Source: Blastobasis lacticolella (lineage: Eukaryota > Arthropoda > Insecta > Lepidoptera > Blastobasidae). Taken from it: a stretch of 64,000 bases of DNA. Below, in pieces: positions 10,737 through 21,006 of this stretch (its first letter is position 1; the number at the start of each line of letters is the position of its first letter). Made by a program: the position numbers and the translations under genes. Under the pieces are notes generated by a model. That model saw nothing but the letters and a program-made list of their open reading frames with translations, was not told where the DNA came from and did not search any database. The stretch lies in assembly GCA_905147135.1 (NCBI GenBank), contig LR990060.1, positions 11,300,001-11,364,000 on the forward strand. The letters are read 5' to 3'.

Positions 10737-10963
10737 GAATTAAATCACTTTTTGTACACTAGTTCCATTTTATTATACAATTTTATTAAATTGCAACCGG
10801 TTTCGAATTACTCATCTTCAGGCAATTCTAAACCGGTAATAGAGTAATCCGAAACCGGTTGCAATTTAATAAAATTGTATAATAAAGTGGAACTAGTGTA
10901 CAAAAAGTGATTTTATTCTTAATAATGGAGTTCCATCATGAAGTGACAACACAAAGTGTTAAA
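10737..10963. mobile_element. Foldback insertion with 13-bp TSD, Penelope-like
   Basis: Perfect 13-bp direct repeats GCTGTTATATAAT lie at 10724-10736 and 10964-10976. Inside, two arms of about 75 bp (AAATTGCAACCGGTTTCG with flanking AT-rich sequence, ending in the segment TACACTAGTTCC) are in inverted orientation. The same sequence occurs as a single arm at 29325-29470 with a 12-bp TSD. The GATGAGTAATTCGAAACCGG signature and inverted partial copies recall Penelope-like elements. No ORF is present. Confidence 0.6.
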
Positions 10964-11044
10964 GCTGTTATATAATTTGTTTATTTTTTCATTCATGCTT
11001 GCGCAGGTCTTTGCCCTCTATCCAGAGTACTCACCTTTTTTTAT

Positions 11045-11190
11045 ATTTTACAAGACAGGCATTTGACCGCCATCTCACCTGTTGATAAGTGACGATGCTG
11101 CCGAAGATGGAGCATGCCCGTCTTGGAACAGCCTATTCACTCTAGCTTTGAAGGCTTGTTGGTGGGCTTTCATAAGCTTCCAGAGGCTAT
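11045..11190 (-). mobile_element. CR1-type LINE 3' fragment
   Basis: Matches the 3' end of the LINE at 46199-49500: GGCATTTGACCGCCATCTCA, AAGTGACGATGC and CAGCCTATTCACTCTAGC (read on the plus strand). It is 5'-truncated. Confidence 0.7.
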
Positions 11191-11199
11191 ATAGATATG

Positions 11200-11590
11200 C
11201 ACCGCCACCTCAACATCCCTGCCGGTCCGCCAAGCAACAAATGCTTGCAATGCGGTGGTTGGAAGAATAAGGTAGCCAGCGTATACGACAGGCATTAGGC
11301 CCACAATACACCTAGATTTTACGACCTGAGTGGTTCAGTTCGTTAACATGCTGGTCGGCAATGGAAACTCCTTCAAAGCTCTATATTCTCAGCGAAATCG
11401 AAACTACAAATGTTGGCAGTCTGACAACTCTCTCGATTCCGCGAGTGAAGAACCGACCTTGACCGAGTGTTCAGTATTTTTATTTTATGTTATTTACTCA
11501 AGCAAAGCCAACAGTAGTTGTTCCAATATAAAATAACAATAGCATTACAAAGCCAAGGCTTCCACTGATACAAGTACAATCGATAAAACA
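11200..11590. other. Intergenic sequence without a recognised gene
   Basis: CCTGAGTGGTTCAG at about 11325 resembles the head of the tRNA-derived SINE2 family, but little else of that element follows. No coding region is supported. Confidence 0.35.
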
Positions 11591-11592
11591 AA

Positions 11593-11853
11593 TCATCATC
11601 ACAGCCCATAACAGTCCACTGCAGGACCTAGAGCCTCTCCCACGAAAGGGAAAGTTATTGCCATAATCGCCACGCTTAGCAGGCGGGTTGGAGATCGCAG
11701 TGTTCTAAATATGACAATGGAAAACGCTGCTGCCCATTTTTCAGCCTACGGGGACTCCAGATCTTTTGCCTCGAAAACATTAGTCGCCTTGTACGACACC
11801 CACTAGTGTAAGGGGTTGGTGCTATTCTACTCAGCCGGACCACACGGCCACTA
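11593..11853 (-). mobile_element. RTE-tailed SINE, near full length
   Basis: Inverted copy of the 43408-43665 family, from CATCATCACAGCCCATAACA to CCGGACCACACGGCC on the plus strand. Confidence 0.8.
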
Positions 11854-11885
11854 AAGATATACATAACGCGGATAATAGTTACACA

Positions 11886-12066
11886 TTCAGTCGCTGGAAT
11901 GAGCAGCTTTCATTACGATCTTTTCCCTCACCGTACAAGCATCCGCTAGAATTCAACTAATGTACATAACTCAGAAAAGTTATTGGTACATGGCCGCAGC
12001 GGGATTGGAACCAGGTACCTCTCGCTTACGAGTCGTATACTCAACCGCCCGGCCACCGACGCTCCC
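11886..12066 (-). mobile_element. tRNA-Thr-like-headed SINE (SINE1), 3'-truncated
   Basis: On the minus strand it begins AGCGTCGGTGGCCGGGCGG, with an ACTCGTAA anticodon-like loop and a B-box-like CTGGTTCCAATCC, then GTACCAATAACTTTTCTGAG. Fuller copies are at 45357-45712 and 21341-21706. Confidence 0.75.
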
Positions 12067-12129
12067 CATATATTAAGTACCTACTAGTTTCTAATATTCC
12101 TCAAAGAATGCCTAGTTCATCAAAATTTC

Positions 12130-12660
12130 ACCAAGTAATTTTTTCCCTCAAATTCTGTATGTTCTGGGTTGTTTAAAATGCCATACGAATAAACAAATAA
12201 ATAAATCTTTAATCTACCAGATCACATATACACCTACTGTTCAAAGAACACTTGCATTGCAGAAAAACTTTCCAGAATCGTTTGAGAATAGGTAGGTAGG
12301 TTAAGTATCCAATTATTGCTTAGTTACATATTTGTATTTTTTTTAAAAGAATAAGAACATTTATTACCACAAGACACCACGACACCACAAAAATAAACAA
12401 ACTATGCAAGTAAGCATAGGACATTGCAAGGTTACACGTACGTAACTAACCTCCACACAAGTAAACGCACACTTACATTGATATCCATGCTAATGTGTCG
12501 TTGTTACATTAAATATATGTTTCCAACCTTAATCGGACGTCGGTAATACATATCTTTATCTGCTAGAAGAAAAATCTGCGAGCCTCGCCATGCCCATATA
12601 AGGCAACGATTCTCAGAACGGAGCGTATTTGGCAGGAAATCGAATTGCGTCAGCCATCTC
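12130..12660 (+). repeat. Uninterrupted copy of the repeat found inverted at 27240-29650
   Basis: Markers in order: CCATACGAATAAACAAATAA, CGTTTGAGAATAGGTAGGTA, GACACCACGACACC, GCATAGGACATTGCAAG, CTTAATCGGACGTCGG and GCGAGCCTCGCCATGCCCAT. The inverted copy at 27240-29650 has the same markers in reverse, separated by three insertions. The family is unknown; the TTATTTGTTTATTCG end suggests a LINE 3' region. Confidence 0.7.
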
Positions 12661-12665
12661 ATTTT

Positions 12666-13578
12666 AATGAGCAGTTTTACAATAGGTATCTAAAGCATTC
12701 CCAACGACTCGCTAGATGGCGCCCCAACAATTTTGGTAATGAGCAGTTTTCCAATAGGTATCTAAAGCATTCCTAACCACTCACTAGATGGCGCCCCGAC
12801 AATTTTGGTAATTGAAAATCGCTTGAAATAGGTTCTTGGCAAACAGGATATAAACACTGGGTACGTTGTATTGGATAATATTGTATTTGTCAATAGTTTT
12901 CAACCATTTTAGAGGTTGTAATAATAATGGAACATAGTGCCAACTTCTATAAATATTTCTTTTTACATTTCGTTCAACCTTTAACAGTAATGTTTAAATT
13001 AATAAACATTTTATTTTTAAGTTTAGTATTAGTTGGCAGCATGAAATCACTGCCACCATCATACAGATTCAAAAAAGATTACTAAAATTGTAGGAGCGCC
13101 ATCTATTTATGCTTTTTGAAACCAACTATTAATACCTACTGGAAAACTCCTCATTGAAGATCGCTTGAAGTAGGTACTTAGCAAAGAGGATATAAACACT
13201 GGGTACGTTGTACTGGATAATATTGTATTTATCAATAGTTTTCATAAATTATTGCAAACAAAACAAACATTAATTTGACTGAGTCAGTTCGCTTCATGGA
13301 CGCTAGGATCAAGAATGGACGTAATTCAACTATGAAAGGTATTAAAATGGAACATAGTGCCTACTGCCTACTTAAATAAATATTTTCTTATACATTTCAT
13401 TCAACCTTTTAAAGTTATGTTATATTTATTACTTTAAACTTTTAAGTTTAGTATTAGTTGGCTGCATGATGTCACTGCAACAATCATACAGATTTAAAAA
13501 GAAAGTTCCAAAGTTGTGAAAGCGCTATCTATTGATGGCATCTATTGAAACAAAATAACAATATCTACTGGAAATCTG
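12666..13578 (+). mobile_element. MITE family M1, tandem cluster
   Basis: A partial left end (12666-12737) is followed at once by a full copy (12738-13155, AATGAGCAGTTTTCC to GGAAAACTCCTCATT), then by a copy missing its left end (13157-13578). All share the CACTGGGTACGTTGTA core. The arrangement suggests insertion into or recombination between copies. Confidence 0.7.
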
Positions 13579-13656
13579 CTCATTGCCCACGTCATTCCAT
13601 CACCGAGTTTCAAAAATAGATTACGATAAGTAATAGCTTGTCAATTTATTGGTTAG

Positions 13657-14112
13657 ACTTACGTGAGGGTTGTAGTAGGGTGTAGGGTAGTGTAGGGTAG
13701 GATAGGGTTAGTTCAGGACGTGAGGGTTATAGTAGGGTGTAGAGTAGTGTGGGCAGGATAGGGTTGGTTCAGGACATGAGGGTTGTAGTAGGGTGTAGGG
13801 TAGTGTAGGTAGGATAGGGTTGGTTCAGGACGTGAGGGTTATAGTAGGGTGTAGAGTAGTGTGGGTAGGATAGGGTTGGTTCAGGACGTGAGGGTTGTAG
13901 TAGGGTGTAGGGTAGTGTGGGTAGGATAGGGTTGGTTCAGGACGTGAGGGTTATAGTAGGCTGTAGAGTAGTGTGGGTAGGATAGGGTTGGTTCAGGACG
14001 TGAGGGTTGTAGTAGGGTGTAGGGTAGTGTGGGTAGGATAGGGTTGGTTCAGGACGTGAGGGTTGTAGTAGGGTGTAGGGTAGTGTAGGGTAGGATAGGG
14101 TTGGTTTAGGCC
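13657..14112 (+). repeat. 56-57 bp G-rich minisatellite, about eight units, partly dimeric
   Basis: Each unit reads roughly GTGAGGGTTGTAGTAGGG, TGTAGGGTAGTG, TAGGATAGGG, TTGGTTCAGGAC. Two unit types occur: type A has TTGTAG and AGGGTAG, type B has TTATAG and AGAGTAG. The order read is A-B-A-B-A-B-A-A, so a dimer of about 112 bp is the higher-order unit. The many GGG runs could support G-quadruplexes on the plus strand. Confidence 0.9.
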
Positions 14113-14516
14113 ACCACGCGAAAGAAGTTACCGGGCCAGATTATTACCTATATTTCTTAAAAAATATGAACTATAAAATTAATAATTACAAGAAATCAAA
14201 CGTGTAGTGGGATCTATCCTTGCTCAGAACATACTTAGAGTAAGTACGTAAGTAACAAATAAGTTTCGAGGAAGTACAATAACGTCTTCTGGCTTTGGCT
14301 TCTGGCATTGGGCGTCTTCTGGCTGATATGATAATGATGAAGTACAATGACAGTTAAAATTGTTAGTTTTCACTATAAACCTGTACCCAATTTATAAAAT
14401 AAAGTCCCCTCGCCCCGGTACGTCTGTCTGTCTGTACGCAGTAAACTCCGAAACCATTGAATCGATGAATCGTAATTATGAAACAATAAATATAATAAGG
14501 CTATGAAAGACCTAAC

Positions 14517-14690
14517 ATCATCATCATCACAGCCCATATCAGTCCACTGCAGAACTTAGTGCCTCTTCCACGAAAGGGGAGGTTATTGCCATAATCTCCA
14601 CTCGTGGCAGCGCTTGGAGATAGCAGTAGTATATATTTACCGATGGAAAAAGCTGATGCCCATTTTCCAGCCTACGAAGACTCTTAAATC
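14517..14690 (-). mobile_element. RTE-tailed SINE, 5'-truncated
   Basis: CATCATCATCATCACAGCCC to CCAGCCTACGAAGACTC matches the 3' two-thirds of the 43408 family in reverse. Confidence 0.7.
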
Positions 14691-14696
14691 TTATTT

Positions 14697-14793
14697 ATTT
14701 ATTTTATTTAACAATAAATTGTACACAAGAAAATTAAAGGGATAGTACAAATTAGATAATAGACAACAGGCACTACTTATTTCTAAATAAAAT
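14697..14793 (-). mobile_element. LINE 3' UTR fragment
   Basis: Reverse complement of the 2562-2676 fragment: AACAATAAATTGTACACAAG and ACAACAGGCACTACTTATTT are shared. It abuts the SINE at 14690. Confidence 0.5.
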
Positions 14794-14799
14794 AATAAA

Positions 14800-15530
14800 T
14801 TGATTTTCCAAGTTCACATTGTGTTAATTATCCCTTCTGTTTACAACAACAAAAAAAGTTTCATTCAAATCCTTGAAGTAGTTCCAGTGATTGGCGTATA
14901 CAAACAGACAGCATTACTATTTCATCATCGCTCTAATTTTTTTTTTTAAATACCTTTTTTTCAATGTAGAGACACACTTTTTTCCGTTCTATTATATGTA
15001 GGCATAGATGTCATGAAAACCTCATCAAAATCCAGTCGGCGCAATTTCCATGTTTATTATAGTTTAGTTGGTCTATTACAGTTCTCAAGCAAGCACGCTA
15101 CTACTAGACCAGGGACACTCGGCACCGTCTCACAGCTGTCACTTTAACAACATTCATGATCATCTCTAAATAAATGTATTCTATTCTATTCTATTCTTGC
15201 TGCTGTGCCATACGCAAATTGGTACTACTGACACACAAGCGGTCGGAGTGTGATTCATTCGCCATTTGTTTGACCACAGCTTAATTTACATATTTCGCAA
15301 CTAAAATTGAAGATAACGCATCGAATCGGAAATGAGGCGAACCAAGGTCAACGACAAAGCCATTAAGATTGCCAGTCTTTAAGTAACAGTAGGATTCACG
15401 AGGGATTTGTGAACGAGGAACCCGACACCACCTAGGGACAGTTGGCCGCCCTCCCGGAAGTTAAGCATATTTGCGGACTTCAGGATTATCGAGTCCTCCC
15501 CCTTTCTTCGGACTTCAGATACCCCTATAA
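14800..15530. other. Intergenic sequence without a recognised gene
   Basis: Decayed repeat-like DNA. It includes an (ATTCT)n run at about 15177-15197 and TTTCATTCAAATCCTTGAAG-type repeat remnants. No gene was seen. Confidence 0.4.
15177..15197. repeat. (ATTCT)n microsatellite
   Basis: About four perfect ATTCT units. Confidence 0.85.
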
Positions 15531-15535
15531 TTCCC

Positions 15536-15780
15536 CAATGTAATATGTGGCAGTGGACAGGGCACATAGCTCGCAGCACAGATAGACAGGGCAGTAAAGT
15601 TATCGAGTGGTGACCATGTAAAGACGCAGCATGGGAATGCCATTTGCAAGGTGGACCAACGGCCTGGTACAGGTCGCAGGTAGCGGCTGGATGGGAAAGG
15701 CACAAGACCGGAGATCTTTGGGGGCGGCCTTTGCTCAGCAGTGGGCGTCTTGCGGTCTATGTGAGGATGATGATAATCAT
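15536..15780 (+). pseudogene. RTE LINE 3' end, degenerate
   Basis: Matches the C-terminal coding end and tail of the RTE at 28058-29189. In pieces it encodes WQWTGHIARST, then the equivalents of RWT-LV and A-SGWMGKAQDR, and ends with CTCAGCAGTGGGCGTCTTGC and GATGATGATAA. Stops and shifts break the frame. Confidence 0.65.
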
Positions 15781-15835
15781 GAAGATAGCACGTCCACTAT
15801 GCTTGCAACCTAAATATAAAAATCGTAGATGTTAT

Positions 15836-15900
15836 GGGCGACATTTACCGTTTTCCATCAGGTGGGCTGCTTGCTTGCTCGTCACTGAGTAACATAAAAA
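15836..15900 (+). mobile_element. Poly-A retroposon 3' tail
   Basis: GGGCGACATTTACCGTTTTCCATCAGGTGGGCTGCTTGCTTGCTCG (split here only for reading) and an A-rich end match the 3' tails of poly-A SINEs in this window. Confidence 0.4.
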
Positions 15901-17195
15901 AGTACACCTACGACACACCTGGTGTAGCATGGTAGGGGTAATACGCTACAGGTGTGACAAATGCTTTCTAGAAACGTAACCGTGTAACCGCACCACCAAT
16001 TAACCAGTAATTTGAAATGACTATTTTGACCTAGAAATATTTTGTATGAATTTTTACTTGGGCTAGGTTCATTTTCCTGTTCATCGATTGTGTTGGTTAA
16101 CCACAATAATGTAAATGCGATTATACTGAGTGTCGTATTACAAATGAGGAAGATTCAAATTAATATGAGGAAGATTCAAATTACCCGTTACAAGCGGTTA
16201 GTAATAAATCAATGGTTCAAGCCCTTTCTGGTTGTGCAATTTATAAAATAATAACTTGGGAGTTATGAGATTCAAAATTTAATGCGTTTCTCATACAGTT
16301 TTTTTTTTGTTTTTATATGATGGTAAGCAGTCACCGCAGCCTATGGACGTTTGCAATGCCGAGGGCATCGCCCACGCGTTTATTCTTTATATGTTGTGGC
16401 TTTCGCTAAGCTGTAGCAATTTTGCAAAAGACTAAGAAGTGGCACCAACACGTCATAAAAAATATAAATAGATGGCCGTTGATTGAGTTTCCTGCTACTA
16501 CTTCCTAAAAAACTAAATTAAAAGAGCACAATTCGCACATTCTTCAGTGGCTAACGATAAAATATGCTTAAAACGGTAACCTAAAATTAGTCATATTTTG
16601 TTTAAATTAATGAAAGGAGATTAAACACTAATAAATGGGGCGCGGACCAAAGACAACAAATACTTTAGAACGCAAGGACGAAAAATGTAATCAAGTAAAA
16701 TATTGTACAGAGAGCACTGAATGTTAGAACAGTTATATACTCCACAGGGCCTTCAATAAACCACACTCACAAAGCGTATAGTCACGAATGGTTCGATACA
16801 ATAAGTTTAAAGCCTGTGATTGGATGACGAACACAACAATGCAAGCATTGTTGCTTGGCGGCAGAAACAGATAAGGCGGTGGTACTCACCTAGGTTGACT
16901 CCTCAGGCTTGACAGAGTCCTACCAAAATGATGTAAACATATGCGTAGCTATAGGCATCCTATGACTTGCATTTTTCAAATGCAACAAGGTCTATGCATC
17001 TGTTAGAGAACGATTACGATTAAAAAACAGAAATTGATTGTGAAATAAGTGAAAAACAAAAATGGTAGAGAATTGTTTTTAAGAATAGTTTTTGTCCAAT
17101 CTTAGTGCAATTATAAATATATTTACTTTTATTTACCATCGTAGATGGCCCATACAAATGCGCTAATTTATAGTTTTTTCCCGCACGTTAACATA
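15900..17195. other. Intergenic sequence without a recognised gene
   Basis: A minus-strand SINE tail (poly-T, then TGATGGTAAGCAGTCACCGC) lies at about 16304-16375. A short direct repeat, ATGAGGAAGATTCAAATTA, occurs near 16145 and 16165. A CACCTAGGTTGACTCCTCAG repeat remnant is near 16888. No coding region is supported. Confidence 0.4.
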
Positions 17196-17302
17196 TAATC
17201 ATCACAGCTCATAATAGTCACTGCAGGACCTAGAGCCTCTCCCACGAAAGGGTTTGGGGAATTGAAATTGAAATTGAAAGCAATATAATAATACAATAAA
17301 TT

Positions 17303-17586
17303 GGCCGTGTGGTGTCCGGCAGAGTAGAATAGCACCAACCCCTTACACTCGCGGGTGTCGTACAAGGCGACTAATGTTTCCGAGACAAAACTTCTAGAGT
17401 CTATGTTGGCTGGAAAACGGGCAGCAGAGTTCTCCATTGTTTGAATTATTTTCGGTTACGAATTAAAACTACGATTTCCAACCCGCCTGCCGAGCGTGGA
17501 GATTATGGCACTAACCTCCCCTTGCGTGGGAGAGGCCCTTAGTCCTGCAGTGGACTGTTATGGGCTGTGATGATGATGATGATGAT
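17303..17586 (+). mobile_element. RTE-tailed SINE, full length
   Basis: From GGCCGTGTGGTGTCCGGCAG to (GATGAT)n at 17566-17586. A reversed 3'-end fragment of the same family lies just upstream at 17199-17262, so the two copies stand tail-out with about 40 bp between them. Confidence 0.8.
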
Positions 17587-17985
17587 ACTTGTACTCGCCA
17601 CTGTCGGGAACAATGTAAAAGTGTCCATAGGCCACTGAACTGCAGTGGTAAGCAGTTCATACGATTGTCGCAGAGTCAAGTTTTACTAGGCGTTTATAAA
17701 CAACTAAAAAAACGACATCGAATTCTATTTTTACGTTTGTGGCAAAGGAATAATAAGGCATAACTTGCATGATTATTCTCAAAATAGCAATCGCGTACTA
17801 TATATATTCGATGACTAAGAATCTAATTTATTAAGGAAATACCCCTTTTTTATTATTCTTTTCCTCGTCGAGTGACTGACATTACTATAAGGAAAATTAT
17901 ATTATCCTTATTCTTGTCTTACTTTATTGATATATCAGTTTATAATAAAATAGTTCAAAACTCAAAGTTCAAAAATTGTTCAAAC

Positions 17986-18036
17986 GGACCCCGGGTCCTC
18001 GTGCGCGAGATTACAACCGGGCCATTAACGTCAAGA
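17986..18036 (+). mobile_element. SINE1 3' end fragment
   Basis: GGACCCCGGGTCCTCGTGCG and ACAACCGGGCCATTAACGTC match the 3' end of the tRNA-Thr-like-headed SINE at 45357-45712. A run of TTTATTTATT follows. Confidence 0.65.
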
Positions 18037-18363
18037 TTATGATGATTTATTTATTTATTAAATCTTCATGCACAAAGTAGTACAAAGGCGGACTTAAAGC
18101 TAAAATAGCCTTATCTACCAGTCAACCAGGAGATAAAGGGTAAAGAAAAAGGTAGGCGCTGCAAGAGAAGCTACTAGACAAAATGGAGGAGAGGAACCGT
18201 TTATGCAATTATAGCTGAACCAGAGATAAATGTACAGATAAATAGATATTATAAATATAATAAAGCTAGAAATAAACGCGAATGAGTCGGTAAGATAGCA
18301 AGAATAGATAACAATACAAATACTACACGAGTAAAGGAGAGACAAAACGAGATGATGAGCATG

Positions 18364-19097
18364 TAGGGTAGCCACCTTTTTTTTTGAGAAATATAGTACT
18401 TTTCTTATCTAATAGCAAAAAATATAGTACTATTGGGAAATTTTGCTAAATAAAAAGTACACATTCATTTACATTAACTATTTATTTTTACCTATTTTAT
18501 TTTTAGTTACTTTTGGCTTAAGCCAACAATCAACTATTATTTATTATCTATCGACTATTGAAATATTTATACTTAAACAATGAAATTTTTATTAAATTAA
18601 TCGATGCTCTAATCGTCTCTTATCTTGATTTTATATTTATTACAGAAAAATACTTCCCATAAATGTTGTAGTTTGTAGAAAGTTGCAGGAATGAAGAGAA
18701 TAATAGAAATTACGAGCAAGGAAACTTGTGCTTCTGAAAATCAAAAATTCTGTATACTTCTATACAATAACCTAGTTTCATGTGTAAACAAAACGATAGT
18801 TCCATTTAGTCCATCAGTTAATTTATCCAATATCTACAGAAAACAATATTTGATTAATATTTAATTTAAATTTTCAATTTGTTGAGTTCATTAAAATCAA
18901 TTTTCATGTTTAAATATCCATGCTGCGCTGGGCAATGGGCATGCGTTCCTGTTACAAAATAAAATAAAAAACGTCCACAGTTGTATTATCGATGAAAATA
19001 TAGTATTTTTCGTACTATATTATTTTTCTATAATATATAGTACAAATCACTCAAATATAGTACGATACTATATATTATAGTACGGGTGGCAACCCTA
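18364..19097. mobile_element. Non-autonomous hAT-type element with 8-bp TSD
   Basis: 734 bp bounded by TAGGGTAGCCACC and, in reverse, TAGGGTTGCCACC (one mismatch). The flanks are TGAGCATG (18356-18363) and TGAGGATG (19098-19105), an 8-bp duplication with one difference. Many ATATAGTAC repeats crowd both ends and may be subterminal transposase-binding sites. There is no transposase. Confidence 0.8.
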
Positions 19098-19099
19098 TG

Positions 19100-19470
19100 A
19101 GGATGCTACATGCAACAATGTTTATGATCATAGTCTAGACGGGCTCCGGGCCCTCACAATACAACAACCTTCCGACAATGTTTATACATTACAATGTTTA
19201 TCCAAGAACGATTTTTTTTATATTTTTTCTGGTGACCCTAGTGACTTCCTCGATCACCCTATCCCAACTTATCGTAACCTTACGGGACTCCCTGTATTAG
19301 GTACACTCAAACATTGTTATAATCATCTCAATTAAAATCATTCTACTGAAAACCAGTGTCATGTCATTAGCCGTGGCTTATGATGAGTGTGGCCCCGTTG
19401 CACGTTGCACACAGGTAACGATAAAACATTATGATAGTTAGTAATCACAGTTAACTACTTTTACTACTAC
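19100..19470. other. Intergenic sequence with decayed repeats
   Basis: Contains a SINE1-like scrap (GGGCTCCGGGCCCTC near 19140). A block at 19355-19430 (GAAAACCAGTGTCATGTCAT and AGCCGTGGCTTATGATGAGT) also occurs at 63430-63490. Confidence 0.4.
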
Positions 19471-19473
19471 ATA

Positions 19474-19590
19474 ATGAAGAAAACCGCTAAGAGAGCCAAC
19501 GGCTTACGACGAGAGGATGCCGAAGACCGGGCGAAGTGGAGAAGATTGAGTAGGAAAGCGGACCCTGGCAGAGGCCGGGATGAGCGCTAG
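19474..19590 (+). pseudogene. C-terminal remnant of a LINE polyprotein (39 codons)
   Basis: A short open frame ends in EDAEDRAKWRRLSRKADPG and a stop, followed by GATGATGATGAA. A basic 'EDRAKWRRL' end just before a GAT-rich tail is typical of a lepidopteran non-LTR retrotransposon ORF2. The rest of the element is absent. Confidence 0.5.
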
Positions 19591-19599
19591 GACAATGAT

Positions 19600-20700
19600 G
19601 ATGAAGAACACCGATAAGAAGACGGTCTATCCGTTTCGGAATTACGATGCCATAGACAGACACTCAGATTTACAGATCAAACTAACAATACTCCTCTATA
19701 TGCGTCGGCTGTTATAAATGGGCAGTAACGTTGTCTTCTTATTTCGAACTCGTGCGATCTCTACCTTTCTACCAGCCTGCCAAGAGTAGAGTTGGCAAGG
19801 AGGCTCAATAAAGTCTAGGATTAGATTTTAAATTTGATTTGTGATACGTGAGGATCTGAGCCCAAGCCAACCTCACTTGTACGTGGTCCCCTGCTGACAG
19901 ATGGAAGAGGCTCTGGCGAACGGCTTTTCATTAATAGGTTGTGCGGGTCGGCATGAAAACTTCAATATTTTGATGCATGACGATAGTTTCTTCTATTTTT
20001 GGTCCGTTCGCTTTCGTTATTGACAATTTAATTTAAAAAATATTGAATTTTACTTGTCGAAAATCAAAACTGAAAACCGTTCGACTCGAAGCGAGCTGCT
20101 AAAAAAACCCACAACGAGTCCATCAACGAACGATCCATGAAGACCGATGTAGATACCTTTACATATAGCTAAGTAATTATATTATATCTATGATAAGATA
20201 GCAGAGCCTTTTTGGGTAGGTACCTCCTAGATACATACAAACATACATGAAGCTCACGCATGTGTCATGCAGGTGTTGTAGGTAGAGACTAAAGATCTCC
20301 TAGATCTATCTTAATGAACGTTAGTCAGACATTTGACAGCTAGGTTGCTCTTGCAACCGATACGGACAGTGCGTGCAACCGAATAAGAATGCCTGTCTAG
20401 ATACAGTACAGCCCATTCACTCCGACTTGAAATTTGGAAGATGTCCAGATAACACTTGATATAAATCTTTATTTTATATAAATAGCGATGATCAGGCGAG
20501 ACGAGCGGTAACAGGCAAATGGCTCGGTCGTTCTTCGAAGACGGGTACAAAGGTCATCTAGCCATGACATACTGCTGCAAATTCTGGGAAGCTAAAGTAC
20601 CGAATAGGAGCTTCGGCGCATGATTAGACATTTGTATCTCACAGCTGCCTAATTCTCGCGCTGTGACATCTCGAATTTGACATTTCCACTAGCCAAAAAC
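19600..20700. other. Intergenic sequence without a recognised gene
   Basis: No supported gene. A block at 20642-20690 (AATTCTCGCGCTGTGACATC) matches the outer end of the long-TIR element at 59925-60613, so part of that family was probably inserted here. Confidence 0.4.
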
Positions 20701-20711
20701 TGTATTAAAAC

Positions 20712-21006
20712 TAGAGATTGAACGGATATCCGGTTACTATCCGGTATCCGGCCTTAATTTAATATCCGGCCGGATACCGGATAGTGCGCTAACATCCGGC
20801 AATATTCACATTGAACGGAGACTTGAAATCACGTAAATACATGCAGTCGTCTAAAGTCCTACCACGCGATCATAACTTGCACAAATTTGTTCAGAGGCTA
20901 TGTCCAGTCGATAATCCGGCCGCCGGATATCCGGCTATCCGGCTAGAAGGCTGGCAGGATATCCGGTATCCGGTATCCAGCCAAACAACTATCCGTTTCA
21001 TCTCTA
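20712..21006. mobile_element. Non-autonomous hAT-type element with 8-bp TSD
   Basis: The 295-bp element starts TAGAGATTGAACGGATATCC, and its right end reversed reads TAGAGATGAAACGGATAG. A perfect 8-bp duplication, ATTAAAAC, flanks it (20704-20711 and 21007-21014). Repeated ATCCGG words lie at both ends. Confidence 0.85.

Noticed and set aside
13657..14112. CRISPR-like array
   Set aside because: Units are tandem with no unique spacers, in a eukaryotic genome; it is a minisatellite.
13657..14112. Interstitial telomere repeat
   Set aside because: GGG-rich words resemble TTAGG-type repeats, but the period is ~56 bp and TTAGG units are not tandem.
15379..15892. Several 60-108 aa frames around 15.4-15.9 kb
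   Set aside because: They overlap the degenerate RTE 3' end, whose homology to 28058-29189 explains the sequence.
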